From G963667675 sp963667675 (GTDB taxonomy: Bacteria > Chloroflexota > Dehalococcoidia > Lucifugimonadales > UBA3495), in assembly GCA_963667675.1 (NCBI GenBank), contig OY763929.1, positions 2,046,001 to 2,110,000 on the forward strand: a DNA stretch of 64,000 nt, given 5' to 3'. Within the stretch, counting starts at the first letter, position 1, and each line of letters starts with the position of its first letter. This document shows positions 34,254 through 43,802 of the stretch, piece after piece. The notes below the pieces were generated by a model. That model saw only the letters and a program-made list of their open reading frames with translations. It did no database searches and was not told the DNA's origin. Position numbers and translations under genes: made by a program.

Positions 34254-34393
34254 GCCTTTCTCCCCGGCAGATAAATGTCGCACTGTGCGCTGATTGCCTA
34301 CCCAGATAGCTCGGAAATGCCGGTTTGGGCAGGTTGGGCGAATCTACCACCCGCCGCCGCGGCCAGTCAATAGGCTGCCATGGCCCCCCGATA

Positions 34394-34422
34394 TTGACCC
34401 TCCAATACCCGTGTGCTAGATT
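34394..34422 (+). promoter_or_regulatory. Promoter of rnpB
   Basis: TTGACC (34394-34399) and TAGATT (34417-34422) with a 17-bp spacer. The +1 predicted near 34429 coincides with the 5' strand of helix P1. Confidence 0.8.
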
Positions 34423-34427
34423 GCGGA

Positions 34428-34896
34428 AGAGAGCCAAACAGGCCGGGTGACCGCCGCGAGGGCTCCGATTCGTCGGGGTCGTCGGGGAGGAAAGTCCGGG
34501 CTCCTCCGGGCAGGGTGCTGGGTAACGCCCAGGCTTCCACGGCGGGTCTCCGATACGTCGGAGCCTCTGTGGGGGACGGAAAGTGGCACAGAAACATACC
34601 GTCCTTCCGGCAACGGGAGGATAAGGGTGAAATCGGACGGTAAGAGCGTCCGGTCGTCTACGGTGACGGAGCGACGGCCAAACCCCACCTGGAGCAAGGC
34701 CAAATAGGGGGGCTATGGGCGCCCGGCCCGTCCCCGGGTTGGCCGCTCGACCTCGGTGGCAACACCGTCCCGCCTGTGCGGGAACCCGGCGGCCCTCAGG
34801 CCGTTGGGTGGGCTAGATAGATGGTCACCGTCCTTGTTCCAATCTAGGTGCAAGGATACAAAACCCGGCTTACAGGCCTGCGTGGCTCTCTCTTTT
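34428..34896 (+). ncRNA. rnpB: RNase P RNA (M1 RNA)
   Basis: The catalytic RNA of RNase P, which matures tRNA 5' ends. Conserved blocks appear in order: GAGGAAAGTCCGGGCTCC (CR I), GGGTAACGCCCAG, GGCACAGAAACATACCG, GTGAAATCGGACGGTAAGAG, GGAGCAAGGCCAAATAGG, and ATAGATGGTCACCG with ACAAAACCCGGCTTACAG (CR V). The ends pair to form P1: GAGAGCCA (34429-34436) with TGGCTCTC (34883-34890), and CAGGCC with GGCCTG just inside. A T-rich tail follows. The conserved set and the long body indicate type A. Ends are set by P1 and are good to a few bases. Confidence 0.95.
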
Positions 34897-35066
34897 CCTT
34901 CGCTTGACCCCGGCAGGTGCATAGCTGCCTCAGCTTCAACGCAGGTTGACGAATTTCGCCGCTCTGGCTATGATTGACGCCGACCGGACGCCTACCGTGC
35001 CTGAGTCATGGTCCCTGACTGGCAAGCCAGCAGACGCCGCCTCCACAAGGAGACTCCTCCGCGAGC

Positions 35067-35723
35067 ATGTACCTGGACCTGCACAGCCACTCGGCCTCGT
35101 CCGACGATTCCCGTTCCACAGTCGAGCAATACCTGAAATGGGTCCAGGTGCTGCGCAAACGCGGCCACACCGTGGACGGCATCGTGCTCACCGAGCACCG
35201 CAAGTTCGACTTCGACAAGGACTACCGCAGCCTGGCCGAGACCTACAGCGTGCTGGTGCTGAAGGGCTCGGAACTGGACACCCGCTACGGGCATTTCCTG
35301 GTCTACGGCGTGACCGAGAAGCTGGCGCAAGAGATCGACTTTGCCGACGTGTATATGGACGCTCGCGAACTGATAAAGGCCGCAGAACACCACAGCGCGG
35401 TGGCCGTTCCCGCCCACCCGGGACGCCCCGGCATCGGCCTGGCCGACTACGTTGACCAGGGCGAGGTCTTCGACGACGTGGGCATTGTGGAAGTCCTGAA
35501 CGGCGGCAGCCGTAGGGGAGAGAACGAGCGCGCGCAGCGGCTTCGCGAGGAGTACGGCTATCGAGGCATCGGCGGCAGCGATGCGCACTTGACCAGCCAC
35601 ATCGGCGCCTGCATGACCCGTTTCGAGGACAGCATTTCAAGCGAGCGAGAGCTGGTCGAGGCCATCTTGCACGGCCGGTACGAGCCGGTGTGGTTGGAAG
35701 CTGCCGCAAACGTAGCCGGGTAG
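35067..35723 (+). CDS. PHP-domain metal-dependent phosphoesterase
   Basis: 218 residues: MYLDLHSHSASSDDSRST carries the PHP HxH motif and Asp, VDGIVLTEHRKFDF supplies the next His, LKGSELDTRYGHFLVYG the Glu/His, VAVPAHPGR the His, and IGGSDAHLTSHIG the C-terminal DxH. The metal site is complete. Standalone PHP proteins hydrolyse phosphate esters such as pAp or histidinol phosphate. Nothing nearby suggests histidine synthesis, so a general nucleotide or sugar phosphoesterase is more likely. It begins 170 bp after rnpB. Confidence 0.88.
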   Translation: MYLDLHSHSASSDDSRSTVEQYLKWVQVLRKRGHTVDGIVLTEHRKFDFDKDYRSLAETYSVLVLKGSELDTRYGHFLVYGVTEKLAQEIDFADVYMDARELIKAAEHHSAVAVPAHPGRPGIGLADYVDQGEVFDDVGIVEVLNGGSRRGENERAQRLREEYGYRGIGGSDAHLTSHIGACMTRFEDSISSERELVEAILHGRYEPVWLEAAANVAG

Positions 35724-35782
35724 CCTCGCAGACACACGCAGAGGAACACCAACTCCATAGGGTTTGGACAACAGCGGTTGGA

Positions 35783-36232
35783 ATGGCGACTGAACTGGAA
35801 TACGACCGGTCTATTCACGAAAAAGAATTCCCGGCGGGGCCATTCGAGGTTACCAAGGAACAGATCCGGGCTTTCGCTGAGAGTCTTGGAGAAACCAACC
35901 CGGTGTTCCTGGACGAGTCGGCGGCTCAAGAAGCAGGGTACAGCAGCATAGCGGCGCCTCCGACCTTTTGCACGCTGCTGATAGATGGATTGAAGCTGCC
36001 GGACATCGGCTTGAGGTTCGGTCGGCTGCAGGCCCAGGCCGGGTCGCGGGTACGTGTTTTCGCCCCCGTCGTGGCCGGCGACCGGCTGACCTCGTGCTCC
36101 CGCTTGAAGGACGTGTACGCCAAGACAGGACGCAGCGGGCCGATGGTGTTCTGCCTGTGGCAGCACACGTTCCGAAACCAGGACGGGCAGGTCGTCGCCG
36201 AGGTCACCCAGTCTTTCGCTCGCCGGGAATGA
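35783..36232 (+). CDS. MaoC-like dehydratase (FAS1-type N-terminal half)
   Basis: 149 residues from ATG 35783: a hot-dog fold with FPAGPFEVTKEQIRAFAESLG, then ETNPVFLDESAAQEAGYSSI, APPTFCTLLI and VVAGDRLTSCSRLKDVYAKTG (all family blocks). This is the MaoC N-terminal/FAS1-like dehydratase domain. With the second MaoC-like protein just downstream it may form a two-subunit hydratase acting on an enoyl-thioester, as in HadAB-type enzymes. The frame is open back to 35690 over the PHP gene end, which I do not use. Confidence 0.85.
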   Translation: MATELEYDRSIHEKEFPAGPFEVTKEQIRAFAESLGETNPVFLDESAAQEAGYSSIAAPPTFCTLLIDGLKLPDIGLRFGRLQAQAGSRVRVFAPVVAGDRLTSCSRLKDVYAKTGRSGPMVFCLWQHTFRNQDGQVVAEVTQSFARRE

Positions 36233-36331
36233 TTTGGCGCTTCTCCCGGATGGCGGTTCTGCGCTCCCGGTCGGCGGGGACTTGTACGATTTTGGCAACG
36301 CCGAAGGATAGACTGCGCCGGTTTGACTGAC

Positions 36332-36772
36332 ATGACTTTGCCAAGCTTTGACGACATTGAATTGGGGGACGAGATCGGCCCGGTGCAGACCGAGGCCACG
36401 GACGAGGCGGTCCTGGCTTTCTGCCGGGCGTGGGGCGACATGCGATTCACGCCCAACCGCTTTACCGACCCGGAGATTGCGCGAGAGAACGGGCAGGCGG
36501 CGCCCATAGTGCCCGGCATCATGGCCCTGGCAATGATGGCCCGAATGCTGACCGAATGGGGCGGAGCCGCGTCGGTCAGGGACCTGGACGCCGTCTTCCG
36601 GCAGCCGGTGCCTCATCACGCGCCCATTACTATAGCGGGAACTATCATCGACACCCGCCGGGAAGACGGCGAGAACCTAGTGGAGTGCGACGTTCTCATG
36701 ACGGGCGCGCAGGGTGAACGCTATGTCACCGCCAAGGCGGTCTTGGCATTGCCCGACCGGGTCGGCGTCTGA
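36332..36772 (+). CDS. MaoC-like dehydratase
   Basis: 146 residues from ATG 36332 (a TTG at 36323 is also in frame): MTLPSFDDIELGDEIGPVQTEATDEAVLAFCRAWGD in segments, then PIVPGIMALAMMARMLTEW and DAVFRQPVPHHAPITIAGTI. A hot-dog fold protein complementary to the upstream FAS1-like domain. The hydratase His in the usual D-x-N-P-x-H site is not obvious (ENGQAAPIVPG follows FTDPEIARE), so activity is uncertain. The gap of 100 bp between the two genes suggests one transcript. Confidence 0.8.
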   Translation: MTLPSFDDIELGDEIGPVQTEATDEAVLAFCRAWGDMRFTPNRFTDPEIARENGQAAPIVPGIMALAMMARMLTEWGGAASVRDLDAVFRQPVPHHAPITIAGTIIDTRREDGENLVECDVLMTGAQGERYVTAKAVLALPDRVGV

Positions 36773-36838
36773 CGGGACTGGGCCGATGCGCCGGATAGGC
36801 CGGCCCCGGCCACCACAGCAACCACTGGGAATCGCGGG

Positions 36839-37909
36839 ATGACCCGGAGCCAAGAAGCAGAGCCGATGCAGAGTCATAGACACACCGATGGCGAACACCA
36901 TGGGCTCGGCGACGCCGGATCGGCGGAGGGCGGGCCGCCGGAGCACGGGCACAGCCACGGGGCCATAGACCGGGCGGTCCTGGGCAGCAGCCGGGGCATC
37001 TGGGCCACCAAGGTCTCCCTGGTGGGTCTTCTGGCCACCGCCAGTATGCAGGTAGTGGTCGTCGTTTTCACCGGGAGCGTGGCCCTGCTGGCTGATACGA
37101 TACACAATTTCGGCGACGCTTCCACGGCACTGCCCCTGTGGGCGGCGTTTACCCTGGCCCGGCGCATGCCCACCCGCCGGTTCACCTATGGCCTGGGGCG
37201 GGTCGAAGACCTGGCAGGGCTGGTTGTAGTCGTCCTCATACTGGTCTCCGGGGTCTTGGCGGGGTACACGTCCATTACCCGGCTGTTCGACCCGCCGGAA
37301 ATCGACTTCCTTTGGGCGGTGGCCGCCGCGGCGATTGTGGGGTTCCTGGGCAACGAAGCGGTGGCCCTGTTCAGGATAAAGATTGGCAGGGAAATCGGGA
37401 GCGCGGCCCTGGTGGCCGACGGTCTGCACGCCCGGGTGGACGGCCTGACCAGCCTGGCGGTGCTGGCGGGGGCCATTGGGGTCTGGCTGGGCGCCCCGCT
37501 GGCCGACCCCATCGCCGGCCTGGTGATTACCGCGGCCATCTTCCGCATCGTGTGGCAAGCAGGCAGGTCGGTCTTCTCCCGCCTGCTGGACGGCGTGGAG
37601 CCGGAGGCGGTCGACGAGGTCCGCGAGGTCGTGGCATCCACTGAAGGAGTGGAAGAAGTCACCGAGGTGCGGATGCGGTGGCTCGGCCACACCATGCTTG
37701 CCGAGGTCAATCTGGCCGTACGGCCGGACTTGTCGGTGGCCCAGGGCCACGAGATAGCCGTGGAAGCGCGTCACCAACTCATGCACCACCTGCAGTACCT
37801 GGCCAACGCCACCGTGCACGTGTGCCCCGTAGGGTCGTCCGGTGAGGAGTACCACCGACTGGCCGAAGACCACCACCAAGACGGCGACGCCGGTCGTCAC
37901 GGGGGTTAG
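36839..37909 (+). CDS. Cation diffusion facilitator (CDF) metal exporter
   Basis: 356 residues. A His-rich N-terminus (SHRHTDGEHHG, EHGHSHG) is followed by six membrane helices. The transport site pairs are ADTIHNFGD (H-x-x-x-D) and ADGLHARVD; the C-terminal domain with EVREVVASTEGVEEV and HVCPVG is the cytoplasmic metallochaperone-like fold. It should export Zn2+ or a similar cation by proton antiport. The His-Asp sites favour zinc. It is 8 kb from the zinc operon and apparently independent. Confidence 0.9.
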   Translation: MTRSQEAEPMQSHRHTDGEHHGLGDAGSAEGGPPEHGHSHGAIDRAVLGSSRGIWATKVSLVGLLATASMQVVVVVFTGSVALLADTIHNFGDASTALPLWAAFTLARRMPTRRFTYGLGRVEDLAGLVVVVLILVSGVLAGYTSITRLFDPPEIDFLWAVAAAAIVGFLGNEAVALFRIKIGREIGSAALVADGLHARVDGLTSLAVLAGAIGVWLGAPLADPIAGLVITAAIFRIVWQAGRSVFSRLLDGVEPEAVDEVREVVASTEGVEEVTEVRMRWLGHTMLAEVNLAVRPDLSVAQGHEIAVEARHQLMHHLQYLANATVHVCPVGSSGEEYHRLAEDHHQDGDAGRHGG

Positions 37910-38002
37910 GCTTCAACTCGATACTGCGTAGGCCTGGGCTGGTGGCGTCACCACTACGTTGGGGCTATACTGAGCCACGAATCGACCCCGGGAGGCCTGA
38001 CT

Positions 38003-38293
38003 ATGGCCCTCGACCGCAGAGAAGTTGAGCGCATCGCCGCTCTGGTCCGAATCTCGTTGACCGAAGAAGAGATGGAGACCCTGGGCGAGGAGCTTTCCGA
38101 CATACTGGAACAGTTCCAGGCGCTAAGCGAGTTGGATACTTCCGGCGTGGCGCCCACCGCCCACCCGGTCCAACTGCAGTCGGTGATGCGGGACGACGAT
38201 GCCGCCGGTTCCCTGGAGCCGGGGGAAGTGTTGCGCAACGCCCCTCGGCGCGACGGAGACCTGTTCCGGGTCAAGCCGGTGCTGGAAGAGTAG
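38003..38293 (+). CDS. gatC: Asp/Glu-tRNA amidotransferase subunit C
   Basis: 96 residues: REVERIAALVRISLTEEEME, LSDILEQFQALSELDTSGV and LRNAPRRDGDLFRVKPVLEE cover the whole GatC pattern. It links GatA and GatB in the amidotransferase that converts misacylated Glu-tRNA(Gln) or Asp-tRNA(Asn). GGAGG precedes the ATG. gatA follows 5 bp later. A TATACT at about 37967 may be its -10 element. Confidence 0.94.
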   Translation: MALDRREVERIAALVRISLTEEEMETLGEELSDILEQFQALSELDTSGVAPTAHPVQLQSVMRDDDAAGSLEPGEVLRNAPRRDGDLFRVKPVLEE

Positions 38294-38298
38294 GCCCC

Positions 38299-39756
38299 GT
38301 GGCGACCCTGGAGTACATGACGGTCCACGAGGCCCGCGACAGGCTGGAGAATGGGGACATCAGCTCGGTGGAGCTCACTAAAGCCTGCCTGGAGCGCATT
38401 AACGCCGTCGAAGACCGGCTGAAGGCCTTTGTGACGGTTACCGCAGACAAGGCCCTACAGCAGGCCCAGGAAGCCGACAGGCGCATCGCCGCGGGCGATA
38501 GGCGGCCGCTGACCGGGATTCCCATGCAAATCAAGGACGTTATGTGCACCAATGGCGTCCGGACGACCTGTTCATCCCGGATGCTGGAAGACTACGTTCC
38601 GGTGTACGATGCCACGGCGGCGGCCAAGCTGTTGGAGCAGGGGGCGGTGCTTTTGGGCAAGGGCAACATGGACGAGTTCGCCATGGGGTCTTCGACGGAG
38701 AACTCGGCTTTCTTTGCCACCCGCAACCCCTGGGACCAGAAGCGGGTGCCGGGCGGCAGCAGCGGCGGCCCGGCAGCGGCCGTCGCCGCCGGAGAGGCCT
38801 TGTTTTCCCTGGGCTCGGACACCGGCGGCAGCATCCGCCAGCCTGCGGCATTCTGCGGCATTGTGGGACTCAAACCGACCTACGGCCTGGTCAGCCGGTA
38901 CGGCCTGGTGGCCTTCGCCTCGTCGCTGGACCAGATTGGCCCCCTAACCAGGGACGTGACCGATTGCGCCATGGTCTTGAACGCCATCGCCGGCCACGAT
39001 CCCAAGGACTCGACCTCCCTCTATGTGCCGCGCCCCGACTATACCGAAGGGCTGACCGGCGACATCGGAGGAATGCGCCTGGGAGTGCCCCAGGAATATT
39101 TCGTAGACGGCATGGCTGACGGCTCCCGCGAGGCGGTGGAGGCGGCGATTAGAGTCCTGGAGGGCCTGGGAGCGTCGGTAAGCCAGGTCTCCCTGCCCAC
39201 CACGAGATATGCCCTGTCCTGCTATTACATCATCGCCCCGTCGGAGTGCTCAGCCAATCTGGCCCGGTATGACGGGGTCAAGTACGGCTTCGCGTCCCGG
39301 GACGCGGACAACATGTGGGGAGATATGGAGAAGACACGGCAGCACGGGTTCGGTCCCGAGGTCACCCGCCGGGTCATGCTGGGGGCCTATGCTCTGTCAG
39401 CCGGGTACTACGACGCCTACTATTTGAAGGCGCAGCAGGCGCGGACCCTGATCCAACAGGACTTTGCTAAAGTCTTTCAGGAAGTCGACGCCCTGGTAGC
39501 CCCGGTGTCTCCCACCGCTGCCTTTCCCCTGGGAGAGAAGACTGCAGACCCGGTGCAGATGTACCTGAGCGACGTATGCACCCTGCCTCCCAGCATAGCC
39601 GGCCTGCCCTGCATCTCGGTGCCCTGCGGGTTCGACCAGGGACTTCCGGTGGGCCTACAGCTTATCGGCCCCCACCTGTCGGAGCAGACCCTGCTGCGGG
39701 TTGCCTACGCCTACGAGCAGGACACCGACTGGCATCTGGCGCGGCCGCCGATTTAA
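38299..39756 (+). CDS. gatA: Asp/Glu-tRNA amidotransferase subunit A
   Basis: 485 residues, the usual GatA length. Lys in IPMQIKDVM, cis-Ser in PGGSSGGPAAAVAAGE and nucleophile Ser in GSDTGGSIRQPAAF make the amidase triad; the NMDEFAMGSSTENSAF loop is GatA-specific and separates it from the amidase at 17015. It releases ammonia from glutamine for GatB. The GTG start at 38299 follows gatC directly. gatB is not next to it. Because asnS is nearby, the complex probably serves Gln-tRNA synthesis. Confidence 0.95.
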   Translation: MATLEYMTVHEARDRLENGDISSVELTKACLERINAVEDRLKAFVTVTADKALQQAQEADRRIAAGDRRPLTGIPMQIKDVMCTNGVRTTCSSRMLEDYVPVYDATAAAKLLEQGAVLLGKGNMDEFAMGSSTENSAFFATRNPWDQKRVPGGSSGGPAAAVAAGEALFSLGSDTGGSIRQPAAFCGIVGLKPTYGLVSRYGLVAFASSLDQIGPLTRDVTDCAMVLNAIAGHDPKDSTSLYVPRPDYTEGLTGDIGGMRLGVPQEYFVDGMADGSREAVEAAIRVLEGLGASVSQVSLPTTRYALSCYYIIAPSECSANLARYDGVKYGFASRDADNMWGDMEKTRQHGFGPEVTRRVMLGAYALSAGYYDAYYLKAQQARTLIQQDFAKVFQEVDALVAPVSPTAAFPLGEKTADPVQMYLSDVCTLPPSIAGLPCISVPCGFDQGLPVGLQLIGPHLSEQTLLRVAYAYEQDTDWHLARPPI

Positions 39757-39784
39757 ACCGAGGCCGAACCGTAAACGTGTCCGC

Positions 39785-40093
39785 TTACGGTGTAGTCTTC
39801 TCCAATACCCGCACTTCCCTGTCCAGGCGCTCGCCCATCCGGTCCTTCTCCACCTCGAGGTCATACCCCGTCTGCAGGTTCAACCAGAACCTCTCGGAAG
39901 TCCCGAAGTGGCGCGCCAGTCTTAGAGCCGTATCCGCCGTCACCGCCCGCTTGCCATGGACTATCTGGTTGATGCGGCGAGGATGGACACTCAGGTCTTT
40001 GGCCAAGCGGTATTGGCTGATGCCATAGGGCCCCAGGAACTCTTCCAGGAGCACTTCTCCGGGATGAACGGGGGGCAGCTTGTCTTGCTTCAT
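39785..40093 (-). CDS. higA: HigA-family antitoxin, apparently orphan
   Basis: 102 residues: PPVHPGEVLLEEFLGPYGIS, then the HTH YRLAKDLSVHPRRINQIVHG, then DTALRLARHFGTSERFWLNLQTGYDLEVEK. This is the HigA/VapI addiction-module pattern. The normal partner higB would lie upstream on the minus strand, but 40094-40256 contains none before the divergent asnS. It may be an orphan antitoxin or a plain regulator. A small inverted repeat TAGT-CC-ACTA near 40110 could be an operator. Confidence 0.88.
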   Translation of the reverse strand: MKQDKLPPVHPGEVLLEEFLGPYGISQYRLAKDLSVHPRRINQIVHGKRAVTADTALRLARHFGTSERFWLNLQTGYDLEVEKDRMGERLDREVRVLEKTTP

Positions 40094-40256
40094 CTTGTCA
40101 CCTAATGGTAGTCCACTATTTTGACATCCTACACATCGTCGTCAAGCTCTGTCGGGCCGTGGTTTGCGCCGGTTGCCAAAGCAGCCAAGGCTAACCTATC
40201 CTTAGGGCAGTCCGTTGGAAACCTATAGTATTCCCGGCTTGTAAGGAGCGGTGTTG

Positions 40257-41642
<1,386 letters not shown>

Positions 41643-41746
41643 CCCGGTTAACATCCGGGTAAGTTTATGTCAATTTGACCCACCGGCAGCCCGCTGAATA
41701 TAATGTCCCCGCCCAGTTAGTGTGGCGCCATGAATAAGGAGCCGGC

Positions 41747-42253
41747 ATGACTTCACCAGAAATTGTTCTCCACCCCGCATCGCTAGTTGCCGAAATCAAG
41801 AAAAACAACTTCACCCACGTGGTCTGGCTTCCCGACAGCGAGACCAATTTCATGTTCCAACTGTTGACCAGCGAGGAGTCCTTGCACCTGGTCCCCGTCT
41901 GCCGGGAAGGAGAGACCATGGCCATCGCCGCCGGGCTGTGGGTGGGCGGCAAGAAGCCCGTGGTGCTGATTCAGAACACGGGAATCATGGAGTCCGGAGA
42001 CTCCATACGAGGGCTTAGCCTGGACATCAACCAACCGCTGGTGATGCTGATCGGCTACCGGGGATGGAGCCGCCACGGTGTGACACCGGATTCGGCGGCG
42101 CGTTTCATCGAGCACATACTGCACGCCTGGGGCATAAATTTCTACCTGATCGAGACCGACGAGGACGCCAAGCTGATTAGCATCGCCGCCGAGGAAGCCG
42201 AACGAGACCGGAAGCCGGTGGCGGTCCTCATCGGCACCGAGTATGGGACTTAG
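41747..42253 (+). CDS. TPP enzyme alpha (pyrimidine) subunit, sulfopyruvate decarboxylase-like
   Basis: 168 residues matching the ComD/phosphonopyruvate decarboxylase N-half: HVVWLPDSETNFMFQLL, LVPVCREGETMAIAAGLWVGG (catalytic Glu), PVVLIQNTGIMESGDSIRGL. The next gene supplies the TPP-binding half. Together they should decarboxylate a 2-oxoacid such as sulfopyruvate or phosphonopyruvate to an aldehyde. AAGGAG precedes the ATG. No sulfolactate or coenzyme M synthesis gene is adjacent, so the substrate is open. Confidence 0.85.
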   Translation: MTSPEIVLHPASLVAEIKKNNFTHVVWLPDSETNFMFQLLTSEESLHLVPVCREGETMAIAAGLWVGGKKPVVLIQNTGIMESGDSIRGLSLDINQPLVMLIGYRGWSRHGVTPDSAARFIEHILHAWGINFYLIETDEDAKLISIAAEEAERDRKPVAVLIGTEYGT

Positions 42254-42280
42254 CGAAAGCTGGAGACGGAGCAGAGACTG

Positions 42281-42871
42281 ATGATAGACAACGCCGACGC
42301 CGTCAGGCTATTGGACAACAAACGCGATGGGGCGGTGATAGTCGCCACGATGAACGCCAACCACTCCCAATTCGGGTTGGTGGGCGTTTCCAAGAACCCG
42401 CACCTAGACTTCCCGATGTCAAACTGCATGGGCAAGTCGTCATCCTTTGCCCTTGGGGTGGCCCTGTCCCATCCCGAGCGCAAGGTGATGGTCCTGGACG
42501 GGGACGGCAGCCTGCTGATGAACCTGGGCACCATGGTGACCATTTCCGAACAGGCCCCGGACAACCTCATCCACTTTGTGTTCGACAACGGGATCTACGC
42601 CATCACCGGAGGGCAGCCGGTGCCGGGGGCCGAGCGGGTCGATTGGAAGAACGCCGCCGCCGCCGCCGGCTACGCCGCATCTTTTTCCTTCGACAACCTG
42701 GAAGACTTGACCGTGGGAATTGACGAGGTGCTGGCCAGCGAGGGCCCGGTGTTCGTGCACTTGGCGATCACGCCGGAGCCCGAGAACCGGCACCCGCACC
42801 ACCGTCCCAAGCCGCGCCGGACCATGTTTGACGGCGTCAGGGAATTACCCAAGGCCCTGAACCAGGACTAG
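42281..42871 (+). CDS. TPP enzyme beta (cofactor-binding) subunit
   Basis: 196 residues of the ComE type: SNCMGKSSSFALGVALSHPE, then VLDGDGSLLMNLGTM and FDNGIYAITGGQPV. The GDG...(N) TPP/Mg motif is intact (GDGSLLMN, later DNG). It starts 28 bp after the alpha subunit and completes a heteromeric decarboxylase. The His-rich C-terminus (NRHPHHRPKP) is distinctive. Compare the degenerate paralog at 43232-43801. Confidence 0.87.
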   Translation: MIDNADAVRLLDNKRDGAVIVATMNANHSQFGLVGVSKNPHLDFPMSNCMGKSSSFALGVALSHPERKVMVLDGDGSLLMNLGTMVTISEQAPDNLIHFVFDNGIYAITGGQPVPGAERVDWKNAAAAAGYAASFSFDNLEDLTVGIDEVLASEGPVFVHLAITPEPENRHPHHRPKPRRTMFDGVRELPKALNQD

Positions 42872-43004
42872 AGGGCCGCGCGCTCATCCGGAACCCAGCC
42901 CGTTCAGAGTCCATGGTTTCCCTTCAACCTCATCTGTTCGCCCGCACCGATCCCGGCTACGCTCCGGTAGGGGCGCTCTCGATGCCGGGCCGAGCATTGG
43001 CCGT

Positions 43005-43235
43005 ATGCTAAGTATCCTGGCAAAGGGGCTATTCGGCAGGGCGCTGGGCTACGGCGGCATTCTCCTGGGTTTCTGGCTGCTGTACCAGGCCTTTTCCAAC
43101 GCCAACCCCGCTCTGGGACTGCTGGGAGGCGCGGCGATACTGGCTTCCATGTACCTGATCGTCGTCAACCGCAGACAAGGCCCGGCATCTGATGCGACCC
43201 GTTCAACCGACAACGAGGGGGACGGTACAGCTTGA
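43005..43235 (+). CDS. Small membrane protein of unknown function
   Basis: 76 residues with two predicted membrane helices, LGYGGILLGFWLLYQAF and ALGLLGGAAILASMYLIVV, joined by a short Asn-Pro turn, and a polar C-terminus. No motif or family is recognised. It lies in the gap between the TPP decarboxylase genes and overlaps the third TPP-like gene, suggesting cotranslation. It could anchor or accompany the TPP proteins; that is speculative. Confidence 0.65.
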   Translation: MLSILAKGLFGRALGYGGILLGFWLLYQAFSNANPALGLLGGAAILASMYLIVVNRRQGPASDATRSTDNEGDGTA

Positions 43236-43801
43236 TCCCGTCGATGGACGCAACCAGGGCAGTCAACTTCCACCGAAAAGACGCGGTGGTGGTTTCCACT
43301 TCGTCGGCCCTGCGGGAGTGGTGCCTGGTGTCGCAGCGCCGGGACCTGGACGTAGACCTGAAGGACTGCATGGACCGGGCGCCGGCGGTGGGCTTGGGGC
43401 TGGCATTGGCCCAACCCGGAGGCAAGGTGCTGGTGCTGGACTGCGACGCCACCCTGCGGACGGATTTGGGCAGCCTGGCCACCATAGGCGAATCCCAGCC
43501 GGGCAACCTGGTGCATTTGGTGTTCGACGACGGGTCCCACCAGTCCACCCAGGGCATGCCCATCAAAGAATTGGACAACCTGGACTTCCAGGCCATGGCC
43601 AGCGGGGCCGGCTACGCCAAGACCTACCGGTTTGACCAACTGGAGGAGCTGCTAATCGGCCTGGAGGAGGCCATGGCGCAGGAAGGCCCGGTGTTCGTGC
43701 TGGTGAAAGTGAGCAGGGACGGCGACGCGCCGCCCATGCCGGAACGGACCATGGCAGAGGGCTGGAACGAGGTGCGGAACGCCCTGGCGGGGAAAGGCTG
43801 A
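43232..43801 (+). CDS. Degenerate TPP-binding-domain paralog
   Basis: 189 residues with the same fold pattern as the beta subunit at 42281, for example SSALREWCLVSQRRDLDVDL, APAVGLGLALAQPGGKVLVLD, LDFQAMASGAGYAKTYRFDQL. The cofactor motif is altered: GDGSL becomes CDATL and DNG becomes DDG, so Mg-TPP binding is doubtful. Start is TTG 43232 overlapping the previous stop (Shine-Dalgarno GAGGGGGA), with ATG 43244 as alternative. It probably arose by duplication and may now be structural or regulatory. Confidence 0.75.
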   Translation: MIPSMDATRAVNFHRKDAVVVSTSSALREWCLVSQRRDLDVDLKDCMDRAPAVGLGLALAQPGGKVLVLDCDATLRTDLGSLATIGESQPGNLVHLVFDDGSHQSTQGMPIKELDNLDFQAMASGAGYAKTYRFDQLEELLIGLEEAMAQEGPVFVLVKVSRDGDAPPMPERTMAEGWNEVRNALAGKG

Positions 43802-43802
43802 C

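Noticed and set aside
34413..34922. Several short open frames in 34413-34922
   Set aside because: They lie within RNase P RNA and match no protein family.
40094..40256. T-box riboswitch before asnS
   Set aside because: No T-box core (GGTGGNACCGCG-like) or specifier hairpin is visible in the short gap.
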